The notes under the pieces are model-generated. The model saw only the letters and a list, made by a program, of their open reading frames with translations, was not told where the DNA came from and made no database searches. A program made the translations under genes and the position numbers. A stretch of DNA of 64,000 bases from positions 1,550,001-1,614,000 of the forward strand of contig NZ_CP062976.1 in NCBI RefSeq assembly GCF_014898075.1, in the 5' to 3' direction. The stretch comes from Neisseria yangbaofengii. Its GTDB lineage: Bacteria; Pseudomonadota; Gammaproteobacteria; Burkholderiales; Neisseriaceae. Positions within the stretch are counted from its first letter, which is position 1. Each line of letters opens with the position of its first letter. This document shows, piece after piece, positions 26,947 to 37,416 of this stretch.

Positions 26947-26960
26947 GTTTGTTTGCTATA
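26933..26960 (-). repeat. Right terminal inverted repeat of the IS630 element
   Basis: GTATCGATAAATAAGTTTGT and the following GCTATA. It ends with the TA target and overlaps the transposase stop. Confidence 0.85.
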
Positions 26961-26976
26961 ATAAGAAAACAAACAA

Positions 26977-27816
26977 TCAGTAAATAATATTTTTACCGTA
27001 GCCTTCCAATATTTCCTTGATTTTCAATACAGTTTCTTTTAGCGGCGGATGCACGCCGGTCAATTTATATTCATCGCCGCACAACGCCCATTTGTGCGCG
27101 CCCAATTCATGATAGGGCAAAAGCTCAACAGTTTCGATATTGTCCATGCCGCCGATGAATTCGCCCAACAGATTGGCCGAGCGTTCATCATCGGTATAGC
27201 CCGGCACAATCACATAACGCACGCGCGTCGGCTGCCTGCGTTCGGCCAGATAGCGGGCGAAGTTTAATGTTTTGGTATTGGGAATACCGACCAGCACTTT
27301 ATGAATATCCGGATCAATCTGTTTCAAATCCAGCATCACCAAATTGGTATGATCCAGCAATGTATCCAGAATCGAATCGTAGTGCAAAGCATAACCGTTG
27401 GTATCCAAGCAGGTATGGATTTCGTGTTCGCGGCAGGCGGTAAACCAATCACGCACGAATTCATATTGCAGCAGCGGCTCGCCGCCGGTTGCCGTTACCC
27501 CGCCGCCGGTTGCCCGCAGATAATGACGGTAAGACATCACCTGCTTCATCACCTGTCCAACCGTTAATTCTTGGGCTTTGTCGGTGTGCAAATCCCACGT
27601 ATCGCGGTTGTGGCAATACAGGCAACGCATCAGACAGCCTTGCAGAAACAACACATAACGCAAGCCGGGACCATCGACCGTGCCACACGATTCGATAGAA
27701 TGCACAATGCCTTTGCCCTGATAATGGCGATGCCCTGCGTCGCTATCGACTTTGGCACGGATACGGGGTTTGATGTCTTTGGCTTGCTGTTCGGGGGTAA
27801 TGGTGAATGTTTGCAT
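26977..27816 (-). CDS. pflA: Pyruvate formate-lyase activating enzyme
   Basis: 279 residues, a radical-SAM enzyme that installs the glycyl radical on PflB. The 4Fe-4S cysteines are in [11 protein letters not shown] (CxxxCxxC), and the SAM-binding glycines in [14 protein letters not shown]. An N-terminal extension of ~30 residues precedes the core start [19 protein letters not shown]. It follows pflB in the same direction, but a strong terminator lies between, so expression may be partly uncoupled. Confidence 0.95.
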   Translation of the reverse strand: MQTFTITPEQQAKDIKPRIRAKVDSDAGHRHYQGKGIVHSIESCGTVDGPGLRYVLFLQGCLMRCLYCHNRDTWDLHTDKAQELTVGQVMKQVMSYRHYLRATGGGVTATGGEPLLQYEFVRDWFTACREHEIHTCLDTNGYALHYDSILDTLLDHTNLVMLDLKQIDPDIHKVLVGIPNTKTLNFARYLAERRQPTRVRYVIVPGYTDDERSANLLGEFIGGMDNIETVELLPYHELGAHKWALCGDEYKLTGVHPPLKETVLKIKEILEGYGKNIIY

Positions 27817-27875
27817 AATCTTGTCCGGATATATGAAGACGGTGCCTGTCTGAAAACATGCGGTTCAACGAATAA

Positions 27876-27908
27876 ACACAATGCCGGACTCATCATCCGG
27901 CATTGTGT
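27876..27908 (-). terminator. Terminator behind pflB
   Basis: 13-bp perfect stem ACACAATGCCGGA / TCCGGCATTGTGT with a 7-nt loop, 19 bases beyond the pflB stop. No long U-run is seen, so it could also stabilise the message. Confidence 0.75.
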
Positions 27909-27926
27909 TCACAACCCATTCTCAGA

Positions 27927-30212
27927 TTACATGGTTTCCGTAAAGGTACGGGTAATCACATCTTGCTGTTGCTCGCGGGTCAATGAGTTGAAACGCACGG
28001 CATAGCCGGATACGCGGATGGTCAATTGCGGATATTTATCCGGATTTTCCATCGCATCTTGCAGGGTTTCACGGTTCAGCACGTTAACATTCAAGTGTTG
28101 GCCGCCTTCCAATTCACCGGCTTCATGGTGGAAATAACCATCCATCAAACCGGCCAAGTTGCGCTCGCGTGAGCGTTCGTCTTTACCCAGGGCTCCCGGC
28201 ACAATCGAGAAGGTGTAGGAAATACCGTCTTTGGCGAATTCAAACGGCAACTTCGCTACCGAAGTCAACGAAGCAACCGCACCGTTCACATCGCGGCCGT
28301 GCATAGGGTTGGCACCCGGGCCGAAAGGCGCACCGGCGCGCCGGCCGTCCGGGGTGTTACCGGTTTTCTTACCGTAAACCACATTGGAAGTAATGGTCAA
28401 CACGGACTGAGTCGGAATCGCATCGCGGTATGTCTTGTGGGTGGCGACTTTACGCATGAAACGTTCTACCAAATCACAAGCGATTTCATCGACACGGTCA
28501 TCATTGTTACCGAATTGCGGATATTCGCCTTCGATTTCAAAATCAACCGCTACACCGTTTTCATCGCGAATCGGTTTCACTTTAGCATATTTAATCGCAG
28601 ACAGTGAATCGGCTGCCACGGACAAACCGGCAATACCGCAAGCCATGGTACGGATGATGTCACGGTCATGCAAGGCCATCAATGCGGCTTCGTATGAGTA
28701 TTTGTCGTGCATGTAGTGGATAATGTTCAAAGCGGTCACGTATTGGGTCGCCAACCAATCCATGAATTGATCCATGCGGGCAAATACGGTATCAAAATCC
28801 AATACTTCATCCAAAATCGGTTCGGATTTAGGACCAACCTGCTCTTTTGATTTTTCGTCTACGCCGCCATTGATTGCGTACAACAAGGTTTTGGCCAAGT
28901 TGGCACGCGCACCGAAGAACTGCATTTGTTTACCGATCACCATCGGACTCACACAGCAGGCAATTGCATAGTCATCGCTGTTGAAGTCGGGGCGCATCAG
29001 ATCATCGTTTTCATATTGCACCGATGAAGTGTCAATCGAAACTTTGGCACAAAATTCTTTAAAGCCTTGCGGTAACCGCTCAGACCACAAAATGGTGATA
29101 TTCGGCTCTGGCGAAGGCCCCATGTTGTAAAGGGTATGCAATACGCGGAAGTTGCTGCGGGTCACCAAGGTACGACCGTCCAAGCCCATACCGCCGATGG
29201 ATTCGGTTGCCCAAATCGGGTCGCCTGAGAACAATTGATCGTATTCAGGGGTACGCAGGAAGCGCACCATACGCAGTTTCATCACCAAATGGTCGATAAA
29301 TTCTTGCGCTTGGCTTTCGGTAATCAAACCCTTTTGCAAATCGCGCTCGATGTAGATATCCAAGAATGAAGATACGCGGCCAAACGACATGGCGGCGCCG
29401 TTTTGTGATTTCACAGCAGCCAAATAAGCGAAATAAGTCCATTGGATTGCTTCTTGTGCATTGGTAGCCGGTTTAGAAATATCGTAGCCATAAGACGCGG
29501 CCATTTCTTTCATTTGCGCCAAGGCATTGTATTGGTCATTGATTTCTTCACGGCGGCGGATGACCTCTTCCAAGTTCACGCCGTTTTCCAAATCAGCTTG
29601 CAATGAGTTGTATTGATTCAGTTTGTCTTTCATCAAGAAATCAATACCATACAAAGCAACACGGCGGTAGTCGCCGATGATGCGGCCACGGCCATAGGCA
29701 TCCGGCAAACCGGTAATCACGCCTGATTTGCGACAACGGCGGATATCAGGCGTATACACGTCAAACACGCCTTGGTTGTGTGTTTTGCGGTATTTGGTGA
29801 AAATTTCTTCAACTTCAGGGTTCAAATCAACGTTGTAAACCTTACACGCATCTTTCACCATTTTCAGGCCGCCAAACGGCATGATGGCACGTTTCAAAGG
29901 CTCATCGGTTTGCAGGCCGACGATGGTTTCTAGGTCTTTGTCGATATAACCCGGCATATGGCTGGTAATACCGGAAACCACTTGCGCATCGATTTTGTAA
30001 GGCTCGTGGGTGCGGTTTTCGACTTTAATGCCTTCCATCACTTCCGCCCACAGTTTATTAGTGGCTTCAGTGGCTGGCGCTAAGAAGGAGGCATCGCCTT
30101 CGTAAGGTGTGTAGTTTTTCTGAATAAAGTCACGAACATCTACGCCGGTTTCCCAGTCACCGCCTACAAAGCCTTCCCAACCTGACGGGCGTTCTTGTAC
30201 ATCAGCAGACAT
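27927..30212 (-). CDS. pflB: Formate acetyltransferase (pyruvate formate-lyase)
   Basis: 761 residues from [20 protein letters not shown] at 30212; an 11-codon upstream extension to 30245 is open but unlikely. It converts pyruvate and CoA to acetyl-CoA and formate in anaerobic growth. The active cysteine pair is in [10 protein letters not shown], and the glycyl-radical motif RVSGYAVRF lies ~30 residues from the end. The enzyme is oxygen-sensitive once activated. A perfect FNR box lies 126 bp upstream. PFL is uncommon among the classical aerobic pathogens of the genus, so its presence is informative about lifestyle. Confidence 0.97.
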   Translation of the reverse strand: MSADVQERPSGWEGFVGGDWETGVDVRDFIQKNYTPYEGDASFLAPATEATNKLWAEVMEGIKVENRTHEPYKIDAQVVSGITSHMPGYIDKDLETIVGLQTDEPLKRAIMPFGGLKMVKDACKVYNVDLNPEVEEIFTKYRKTHNQGVFDVYTPDIRRCRKSGVITGLPDAYGRGRIIGDYRRVALYGIDFLMKDKLNQYNSLQADLENGVNLEEVIRRREEINDQYNALAQMKEMAASYGYDISKPATNAQEAIQWTYFAYLAAVKSQNGAAMSFGRVSSFLDIYIERDLQKGLITESQAQEFIDHLVMKLRMVRFLRTPEYDQLFSGDPIWATESIGGMGLDGRTLVTRSNFRVLHTLYNMGPSPEPNITILWSERLPQGFKEFCAKVSIDTSSVQYENDDLMRPDFNSDDYAIACCVSPMVIGKQMQFFGARANLAKTLLYAINGGVDEKSKEQVGPKSEPILDEVLDFDTVFARMDQFMDWLATQYVTALNIIHYMHDKYSYEAALMALHDRDIIRTMACGIAGLSVAADSLSAIKYAKVKPIRDENGVAVDFEIEGEYPQFGNNDDRVDEIACDLVERFMRKVATHKTYRDAIPTQSVLTITSNVVYGKKTGNTPDGRRAGAPFGPGANPMHGRDVNGAVASLTSVAKLPFEFAKDGISYTFSIVPGALGKDERSRERNLAGLMDGYFHHEAGELEGGQHLNVNVLNRETLQDAMENPDKYPQLTIRVSGYAVRFNSLTREQQQDVITRTFTETM

Positions 30213-30337
30213 ATCAAACTCCTGTTTTAAATAAAGTAAAAACAAAACAAACTAGATAATCTATATGCTAAGGGTATCACTTTTTGATCCGAATAGATAG
30301 AAATAAACATGAAATAAAACTACTTATTTAATCCGGA

Positions 30338-30351
30338 TTGATGTATATCAA
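30338..30351 (-). promoter_or_regulatory. FNR box upstream of pflB
   Basis: TTGATGTATATCAA, the full TTGAT-N4-ATCAA consensus, symmetric, centred ~132 bp upstream of the pflB start. It predicts activation by FNR when oxygen is low. At a class II distance (-41.5) transcription would start near 30303, with TATTTC as a weak -10. Confidence 0.85.
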
Positions 30352-30424
30352 ACCCCATTACAGCTACTTAAAACTACATTTAGAATACTCTGAAATTTTC
30401 TCAAAACCAGCGTAAAATAAAATA

Positions 30425-30463
30425 ATTCAGCCCTTAAAATCTTATTGATTTTAAGGGCTGAAT
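30425..30463 (-). terminator. Terminator of purA
   Basis: A perfect 17-bp stem ATTCAGCCCTTAAAATC / GATTTTAAGGGCTGAAT with a TTATT loop, followed by a T-rich stretch on the minus strand. A DUS overlaps the purA end at 30466. Confidence 0.88.
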
Positions 30464-30477
30464 ATTCAGACGGCCTG

Positions 30478-31779
<1,302 letters not shown>

Positions 31780-31792
31780 TCAAAATCCTGAT

Positions 31793-32944
31793 CTAAAAAT
31801 TAATTATTTTCCACTCACCGTCGATTTCTTTCAGACGGCCTGCAATATCTTTTGAGCCATTGTGCTCCATGCCGTAATCGACAATCACACACTGCCCTTG
31901 TTCACGCAAATCTTCAATCGCCTGCCCGGCCTTTTGCGCATCTTCCTGCGCCACCATCACTACTGATTGGCGGTCGATTTTCGGCAGGCGGCCGATAAAG
32001 CTGCGTAAGTCAAAACTAAATCCGGTTGCCGGACGCGAACGCCCGAAATATTCGCCCAATCCGTCATAGCGGCCGCCACGCGCTACGGCATCATGGCTTT
32101 CTGAACCATAAGCGGCATACAGGAGACCGGTATGGTAATTATCAACACGCAATTCTGATAAATCGATGTGTACGTTTTGTTCCGGGAAGGCATCGCAAAT
32201 CGCTTGCAATTCATCCAATGCCTGACCGACAGCAAACAAATCCGGTAATTTTGCTCGCGCCTCAGCCAAAACTTCACGGCCACCATATAAGGCCGGCAGC
32301 AAGGTAAAGGCTTTAGCCCACATACCGTCCAGTTTCCATGCCTTCACTTCGTTGGCAACCGCTTGGGCATCTTTATCCTGCATCAGAGCCAACAATCGTG
32401 CCGCCTGCTCTTCATTCAATTGCGCCGCCTGCGCCAAAGCACGGAATACGCCGACATGTCCCAAAGACAGCAACAATTCACCCAAATCGGCAATTTTCAT
32501 GCTCTTGAGCATCAAATCAACGACTTCAATATCGGCTGCAATATCGGTAAAGCCGTAAAGCTCTGCGCCCACTTGCAAAGGCTCGCGCGTTTTCAAAAAA
32601 CCGTCAGGGCGCGCATGCAACACCGAACCGGCATAACACAAACGATTAATGCCGTTATTAGCAGAAAGCAGGTGCGCATCGATACGCGCCACTTGCGGGG
32701 TAATGTCTGCACGGATACCCAATTGGCGACCGCTGATTTGGTCGGCTACGCGAATGGTTTTCAACGATAAGCCCGCATCAATGTGGGTGAGCAGCGAATT
32801 GCTGTATTCCATCAGCGGCGGCTGCACTAATTCATAACCGTGCACGCGGAATAAAGCCAACAACTGCTCGCGTGCGCTTTCCAATTGGCGGGCATTTGTC
32901 GGCAAAACATCGGCAACATGCTCGGGTAATTGCCAAGATTGCAT
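31793..32944 (-). CDS. hisZ: ATP phosphoribosyltransferase regulatory subunit HisZ
   Basis: 383 residues from MQSWQLPEHVADVLPTNARQ at 32944; a longer open frame runs to 33061 without similarity. It is a histidyl-tRNA-synthetase paralogue without aminoacylation activity that complexes with short-form HisG to allow histidine feedback. Class II motif 2 is seen in the region RVADQISGRQLGIRADITPQ and motif 3 in GGRYDGLGEYFG. hisG itself is not in this window. A DUS lies inside its 3' end (near 31829). Confidence 0.93.
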   Translation of the reverse strand: MQSWQLPEHVADVLPTNARQLESAREQLLALFRVHGYELVQPPLMEYSNSLLTHIDAGLSLKTIRVADQISGRQLGIRADITPQVARIDAHLLSANNGINRLCYAGSVLHARPDGFLKTREPLQVGAELYGFTDIAADIEVVDLMLKSMKIADLGELLLSLGHVGVFRALAQAAQLNEEQAARLLALMQDKDAQAVANEVKAWKLDGMWAKAFTLLPALYGGREVLAEARAKLPDLFAVGQALDELQAICDAFPEQNVHIDLSELRVDNYHTGLLYAAYGSESHDAVARGGRYDGLGEYFGRSRPATGFSFDLRSFIGRLPKIDRQSVVMVAQEDAQKAGQAIEDLREQGQCVIVDYGMEHNGSKDIAGRLKEIDGEWKIINF

Positions 32945-33130
32945 GATTGTGTACCTTTTGTAAACATAAATAAGGCTGCTTAAGCTTAAAATCAGACAGC
33001 CTATTGCGGCCTTCCCGTGTATCCTGATTTTAAATTTAAACAGCCCCTGATGATGGCGCAAACCATCAAGTTATTAAAATCAGACTTTAACACAAAAATT
33101 ACATTTGTGCAGTTGCTTTTCAATCTTCTA

Positions 33131-33157
33131 AGGCCGTCTGAAATGTTCAGACGGCCT
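33131..33157. terminator. DUS inverted pair between hisZ and iscR
   Basis: AGGCCGTCTGAA-ATG-TTCAGACGGCCT. It lies between divergent genes, so it does not follow a coding stop; it may act only as a DUS pair. Confidence 0.5.
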
Positions 33158-33247
33158 ATTCATATCCGTTGCTTAATTCTAATATCCATTGCTATTTGAA
33201 AGAAATCAATGCTGCGATTAAAACAAACAATCACCATGCCGCACCAC

Positions 33248-33272
33248 ATACTTGACTAAACTACTCAGATAT
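33248..33272 (+). promoter_or_regulatory. IscR type 1 binding site at the iscR promoter
   Basis: The 25 bases starting ATACTTGACTAAACTACTC and ending AGATAT match the Type 1 IscR consensus (ATASYYGACTRWWWYAGTCRRSTAT) at 22 positions. It contains TTGACT, which can serve as -35, with a weak -10 (GAAAAT) 17 bp on. iscR starts 45 bp downstream. This predicts repression of the isc operon by holo-IscR, as in other bacteria. Confidence 0.75.
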
Positions 33273-33317
33273 TAGAAAATTAACCCATGATAAAAAAGCC
33301 ACACACAGGCACATACC

Positions 33318-33764
33318 ATGAGACTAACCACCAAAGGCCGCTTTGCCGTGACCGCTATGATCGACTTGGCCATGAACGCACAAAGCGGTGCCGTTAAGCT
33401 AAGCGCCATCAGCGAACGGCAAAGTATTTCGCTCTCTTATCTCGAACAACTTTTCAGCAAGTTGCGTCGTGCACAATTGGTGGAAAGCTTGCGCGGCCCG
33501 GGCGGCGGTTATATTCTGGCCGCCCCTGCCTCTGAAATCAATATCGCCCAAATTATCGAAGCAGCCGAAGATAAGCTTGACGCCACCCAGTGCAGCAGCA
33601 AAGCCAACTGCCATCACGGTGCTCCTTGCCTGACGCATGATTTATGGGAAAATCTCAATACAACCATCAACAATTACTTGAGCAGCGTCACCCTGCAAAG
33701 CATTATTGAGAAAAAGCATACTGAAAATGACGGCAAAGTCGTTACCTTTACGCACATCCATTAA
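33318..33764 (+). CDS. iscR: Fe-S cluster assembly regulator IscR
   Basis: 148 residues, Rrf2 family. The winged helix occupies ~1-80 (MRLTTKGRFAVTAMIDLAMN). The three cluster-binding cysteines lie in CSSKANCHHGAPC (spacing C-x5-C-x5-C), as in IscR. It carries a 2Fe-2S cluster and adjusts isc expression to Fe-S demand. It is the first gene of iscR-iscS-iscU and has an IscR-like operator before it. Confidence 0.95.
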   Translation: MRLTTKGRFAVTAMIDLAMNAQSGAVKLSAISERQSISLSYLEQLFSKLRRAQLVESLRGPGGGYILAAPASEINIAQIIEAAEDKLDATQCSSKANCHHGAPCLTHDLWENLNTTINNYLSSVTLQSIIEKKHTENDGKVVTFTHIH

Positions 33765-33809
33765 ACAAATTACCCGATATATAAATATATAATAAAGAAA
33801 GAGCAAACC

Positions 33810-35024
33810 ATGTCCGTTAAAACCCCCGTATATTTAGACTATGCTGCTACCACACCGGTTGACAAACGCGTTGCCGACAAAATGATTCCTTATTTGACCG
33901 AATTATTCGGCAATCCTGCTTCCAACAGCCACAGCTTCGGCTGGACAGCCGAAGAAGCCGTTGAAGAAGCGCGCGCCAACATCGCTGCTTTGATTCACGC
34001 CGACCCGAAAGAAGTCGTGTTTACCAGCGGTGCCACCGAATCCAACAACTTGGCCATCAAAGGCGCAGCTCACTTCTACAAAAGCAGAGGCAAACACTTA
34101 ATCACGGTTAAAACCGAACACAAAGCCGTGCTTGATACCATGCGCGAATTGGAACGCCAAGGCTTTGAAGTGACTTATTTGGATGTACAGGAAAACGGCT
34201 TAGTTGATTTGGACGTTTTGAAAGCCGCTATCCGTGAAGACACCATTTTGGTTTCAGTGATGTGGGTCAACAACGAAATCGGCGTGGTACAAGATATTCC
34301 GGCCATCGGCGAAATCTGCCGCGAACGCAAAATCATTTTTCACGTCGATGCTGCTCAAGCCTGCGGTAAAATTCCGGTTGACGTTGAAGCGGCTAAAGTG
34401 GATTTGCTGTCTATGTCCGGCCACAAAGTTTATGGTCCTAAAGGTATCGGCGCCCTGTATATTCGCCGCAAACCGCGGGTGCGCTTGGAAGCACAAATGC
34501 ACGGAGGCGGTCACGAACGCGGTTTCCGCAGCGGCACTTTGGCGACCCACCAAATCGTCGGCATGGGCGAGGCCTTCCGCTTGGCCAAAGAAGAATTGGA
34601 ACAGGACACTGCCCATTATCTGAAATTGCGCGATGTGTTTTTAAAAGGCATTGAAGGCATTGAAGAAGTGTATATCAACGGCGATTTGGAACACCGTGTG
34701 CCAAACAATCTGAATGTCAGCTTCAACTTCGTCGAAGGCGAAAGCCTGATTATGGCAGTGAAAGAATTGGCCGTATCCAGCGGTTCGGCGTGTACTTCAG
34801 CTTCATTGGAGCCTTCTTACGTATTGCGTGCACTTGGCCGCAACGATGAATTGGCGCACTCTTCCCTGCGCATTACCTTTGGCCGCATGACAACCGAAGA
34901 AGAAGTAGCCTATGCCGCCGAATTGATCAAATCGAAAATCGACAAATTGCGCGAACTCTCACCTTTGTGGGAAATGCATTTGGACGGTATCGACTTGAAT
35001 ACCATCGAATGGGCCGCACATTAG
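33810..35024 (+). CDS. iscS: Cysteine desulfurase IscS
   Basis: 404 residues, a PLP enzyme that takes sulfur from cysteine for Fe-S clusters and tRNA thiolation. The PLP Lys is in [16 protein letters not shown], the catalytic Cys in [25 protein letters not shown]-like [11 protein letters not shown] is the cofactor loop. It is preceded by AAAGAGC and follows iscR by 45 bp. Confidence 0.97.
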   Translation: MSVKTPVYLDYAATTPVDKRVADKMIPYLTELFGNPASNSHSFGWTAEEAVEEARANIAALIHADPKEVVFTSGATESNNLAIKGAAHFYKSRGKHLITVKTEHKAVLDTMRELERQGFEVTYLDVQENGLVDLDVLKAAIREDTILVSVMWVNNEIGVVQDIPAIGEICRERKIIFHVDAAQACGKIPVDVEAAKVDLLSMSGHKVYGPKGIGALYIRRKPRVRLEAQMHGGGHERGFRSGTLATHQIVGMGEAFRLAKEELEQDTAHYLKLRDVFLKGIEGIEEVYINGDLEHRVPNNLNVSFNFVEGESLIMAVKELAVSSGSACTSASLEPSYVLRALGRNDELAHSSLRITFGRMTTEEEVAYAAELIKSKIDKLRELSPLWEMHLDGIDLNTIEWAAH

Positions 35025-35143
35025 TCGTATTATCTCAACATGCCGTCTGAAACGCGTTACCCATCAGGCGATGAAACAAAATTTACTCATCCCGTTCAGA
35101 CGGCCTCAAGAACAATCACAGCAAAAGATAAGGAACCCACATC

Positions 35144-35530
35144 ATGGCATACAGCGATAAAGTAATCGATCACTACGAGAACCCACGCAACGTCGGCACC
35201 TTCGATAAAGGTGATGACACCGTCGGCACCGGCATGGTCGGCGCACCGGCTTGCGGCGACGTAATGCGCCTGCAAATCAAGGTGAACGACGAGGGCATCA
35301 TTGAAGACGCAAAATTCAAAACCTACGGCTGCGGTTCGGCAATTGCATCCTCCAGCCTGATTACCGAGTGGGTAAAAGGCAAAAGCCTCGATGACGCGTT
35401 GGCAATCAAAAACAGCCAGATTGCCGAAGAATTGGAACTGCCGCCCGTGAAAATCCACTGCTCCATTTTGGCGGAAGATGCAGTCAAAGCGGCGGTTTCG
35501 GACTACAAAAAGAAAAAAGGCGCAGAATAA
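35144..35530 (+). CDS. iscU: Fe-S cluster scaffold IscU
   Basis: 128 residues. All three cluster cysteines are present, in GAPACGDVM, TYGCGSAIASS and IHCSILAEDAV, with the Asp next to the first that controls cluster release. The LPPVK recognition motif for HscA is present as LPPVK before IHCS. It assembles 2Fe-2S clusters on IscS-derived sulfur. A DUS pair (AT-type and AG-type) lies in the gap after iscS. Confidence 0.97.
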   Translation: MAYSDKVIDHYENPRNVGTFDKGDDTVGTGMVGAPACGDVMRLQIKVNDEGIIEDAKFKTYGCGSAIASSSLITEWVKGKSLDDALAIKNSQIAEELELPPVKIHCSILAEDAVKAAVSDYKKKKGAE

Positions 35531-35539
35531 GGCAGCAAT

Positions 35540-35806
35540 ATGGCAGGCGGTTGGGCACCCGACGGTGCGGAGCAAGAACAAATCGAAGCATCGCTGGAAG
35601 ATGCACTGGCTTTGGTCCGGCAACATCTTCCCGCAGGCGAAAGCGCGCACGAATGCGCCGAGTGCGGCGAAGCGATTCCCGAAGCCCGCCGCCAAGCCTT
35701 GCCGGGCGTACAATTATGTATTGCCTGCCAAGAAGAAGCCGACAAACAGCAGTCTTTTCAGGCAGCCTATAACCGGCGCGGCAGCAAAGACAGCCAATTG
35801 AAATAG
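35540..35806 (+). CDS. Small DksA/TraR-family C4 zinc-finger protein
   Basis: 88 residues beginning 9 bases after iscU. The four cysteines in CAECGEAIPEARRQ and LCIAC form the DksA/TraR zinc finger, and the alpha-helical part before it is short (TraR/YbiI-like, not full DksA). Such proteins bind the secondary channel of RNA polymerase. It is translated directly after IscU, so it probably shares the isc transcript. Its target is unknown. Confidence 0.8.
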   Translation: MAGGWAPDGAEQEQIEASLEDALALVRQHLPAGESAHECAECGEAIPEARRQALPGVQLCIACQEEADKQQSFQAAYNRRGSKDSQLK

Positions 35807-35848
35807 GCCGTCTGAAAGCACCGGCACATTTGGAAAAAGGCAACTGCC

Positions 35849-36086
35849 ATGCCCTTTACTCCCGAACAACGGCAATCCCTGCCGGCACAAAAAGGCGTGG
35901 GCAAAACCATTGTGCAACACTTGCAGCAAATGGGCTTGGGACGGCACCGCCAAACCCACCGACGCAGATGCGGTCGATATTTTGCAGTAAGGTGCGGCGT
36001 TAACCGGTTGAACCTGCCGGAAAACCAGCCCGCAAGCCAAAGCGGCGATTACCGCAGCGGTAGAATGGGTCAAGGTACAAAATTAA
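35849..36086 (+). pseudogene. Decayed helix-hairpin-helix gene, copy 1
   Basis: Starts [20 protein letters not shown] and continues [11 protein letters not shown]. After a one-base shift it gives DADAVDILQ, stop, GAALTG, stop, [20 protein letters not shown] and a final TAA. This fits a family of ~75-residue helix-hairpin-helix proteins (GVGxTVIxRLxQMG ... QGAALTGSTCWKNSPQAxAA). It has one frameshift and two in-frame stops, so it is dead. The long open frame that runs from here into iscA is an accident of this shift. Confidence 0.65.
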
Positions 36087-36229
36087 TTTTCAGACGGTCT
36101 AGAAACCCATATCATAAAGGCTGTCTGCAAAAAAATCGTAGGGCAGGCATCTCTGCCCGCAGACGTTTCCCGCTCTGGATCAAACCGGTAACTTCAGCGG
36201 GTGGCGCATACAAAATACCTCTGCCACAA

Positions 36230-36440
36230 AACCGAAGAAGGCGGAATGCCCTTGCCGGCAAGGAAGTGCATTTCCCCTGTAAAGGCACAGGCAAAACCGT
36301 CTTGCAGCATTTAGCCCAGATAGGCTTGGACGATGTTACCGGACGGGTATCGGCGGATTCGGATAATGTTTTGAAACAGGGTGCAAAACGAACCTGTTTG
36401 ACCTGTGGGGAAAAACCTTCAGGCACGGGCTACCGTTTCC
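36230..36440 (+). pseudogene. Decayed helix-hairpin-helix gene, copy 2
   Basis: [20 protein letters not shown], then [12 protein letters not shown], repeat the pattern of the copy before it, and [11 protein letters not shown] stands where TCWKNSPQA is expected. The N-terminal codons are lost. The DNA is clearly related to copy 1 but diverged. It lies immediately before iscA. Identity with the family is inferred. Confidence 0.5.
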
Positions 36441-36556
36441 GCCCGCAAGGGGCGGACGAAACAATGTTTTCAAACACCCCGGAAGAAAAAAGGCAAAGGT
36501 CGTCCGGACACAAATACAGGCAAACAGACAACGATTGCGAAATAAGGAAAAAGCAT

Positions 36557-36877
36557 ATGATTACCATCACAGAAAACGCAGCCAAATATATCAACAACTA
36601 CCTGACCAAACGCGGCAAAGGCTTGGGCGTACGGCTGGGTGTAAAAACCAGCGGCTGCTCGGGCATGGCTTATAATCTTGAATTTGTCGATGAAGCCGAT
36701 GCCATGGATACCGTTTATGAAGCCTTTGGTGCAAAAGTATTCGTCGATCCGAAAAGTTTGGTTTATTTGGACGGCACTCAAGTCGATTACACCAAAGAAG
36801 GCTTGCAGGAAGGTTTCAAATTTGAAAACCCGAATGTGAAAGATTCTTGCGGCTGCGGTGAAAGCTTTCACGTTTGA
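36557..36877 (+). CDS. iscA: Fe-S cluster assembly/carrier protein IscA
   Basis: 106 residues from ATG 36557, with AAGGAAAAAG upstream; the open frame extends far above but that part is from the pseudogenes. A-type carrier with the three conserved cysteines in TSGCSGMAY and DSCGCGESF. It accepts clusters from IscU and passes them to targets. Normally it directly follows iscU; here about 1 kb of zinc-finger gene and pseudogene lies between. Confidence 0.95.
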   Translation: MITITENAAKYINNYLTKRGKGLGVRLGVKTSGCSGMAYNLEFVDEADAMDTVYEAFGAKVFVDPKSLVYLDGTQVDYTKEGLQEGFKFENPNVKDSCGCGESFHV

Positions 36878-36889
36878 ACCAACGCCCAC

Positions 36890-37416
36890 TATCGAAATAA
36901 TTATAATTGGTTAAATTAAAGTATTTATTCGGCATTACTCGCGCTACGCTCTTTAAATATTAAAAACCATTTATATTACGGGTATAGCGTTATATTTATC
37001 AAATTAAATACTTTTACAAAGCCAACATTATTCGCGCGACCATTGGGAAGATTGCGGCTTATTGGAAGCCGAAGATTGCCTGCTTAGCTTCCAAAGCCGG
37101 GACTAGCAAGCATTGGAGCAAAATCTGGCGAATCAGCCTGTGTTTTGGTGTATAAATCTGATTGGTTTTACAATAAATTCCGCCACCAGAAAGCGTTTAT
37201 ATGTTGGCTTAATTGCGTCAAGCGCCCAATTATCAATCGCACGTGAAGCCAAGAGCAGCATCGTGAAAATGGCACGAGATACCCGGCAAGAAAGTGCCTA
37301 TGCTGCCGAATTGCAGCAATTAGCAGCCGACATTGCCGCCGGAAAAAAACCTTTCCGCCTGTTCCACTTTTTAAACAGAAAGCAGCCGCACCGCCCCGGC
37401 TGTATGATTTTTCATC
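36890..37416 (+). other. iscA-hscB gap with an unassigned, possibly decayed coding stretch
   Basis: About 530 bp. The first ~130 bp are AT-rich. From ~37020, one frame reads as protein-like (NYSRDHWEDCGLLEAEDCLL up to a TAG at 37103). From 37113 the frame is open to 37466, with MARDTRQESAYAAELQQLAA and FRLFHFLNRKQPHRPGC, and it overlaps the start of hscB. I do not recognise either part. It could be a broken short gene or a real small one starting at 37263 or 37113. Confidence 0.35.

Larger units (their letters stand above)
26080..26960 (+). mobile_element. IS630-family insertion sequence, apparently complete
   Basis: An ~880-bp element bounded by TA dinucleotides, the target IS630/Tc1 elements duplicate. 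Left end TATAGCAAATAAACATAATC and right end (inverted) TATAGCAAACAAACTTATTT continue into a shared TCGATAC, giving ~28-bp terminal inverted repeats at 26080-26107 and 26933-26960. Between them are an N-terminal helix-turn-helix frame and a DDE catalytic frame offset by -1. It sits between the response-regulator terminator and pflA and breaks no visible gene. Confidence 0.88.

Noticed and set aside
36112-36170. GGGCAGGCATCTCTGCCC hairpin as a terminator or repeat
   Set aside because: Self-complementary core, but no T-run and no gene end; it lies between two pseudogenes and I cannot name it.
35849-36877. A 342-residue open frame ending with IscA
   Set aside because: Only the last 106 residues (from 36557) are IscA with a good ribosome-binding site; the upstream part is two frameshifted pseudogenes.
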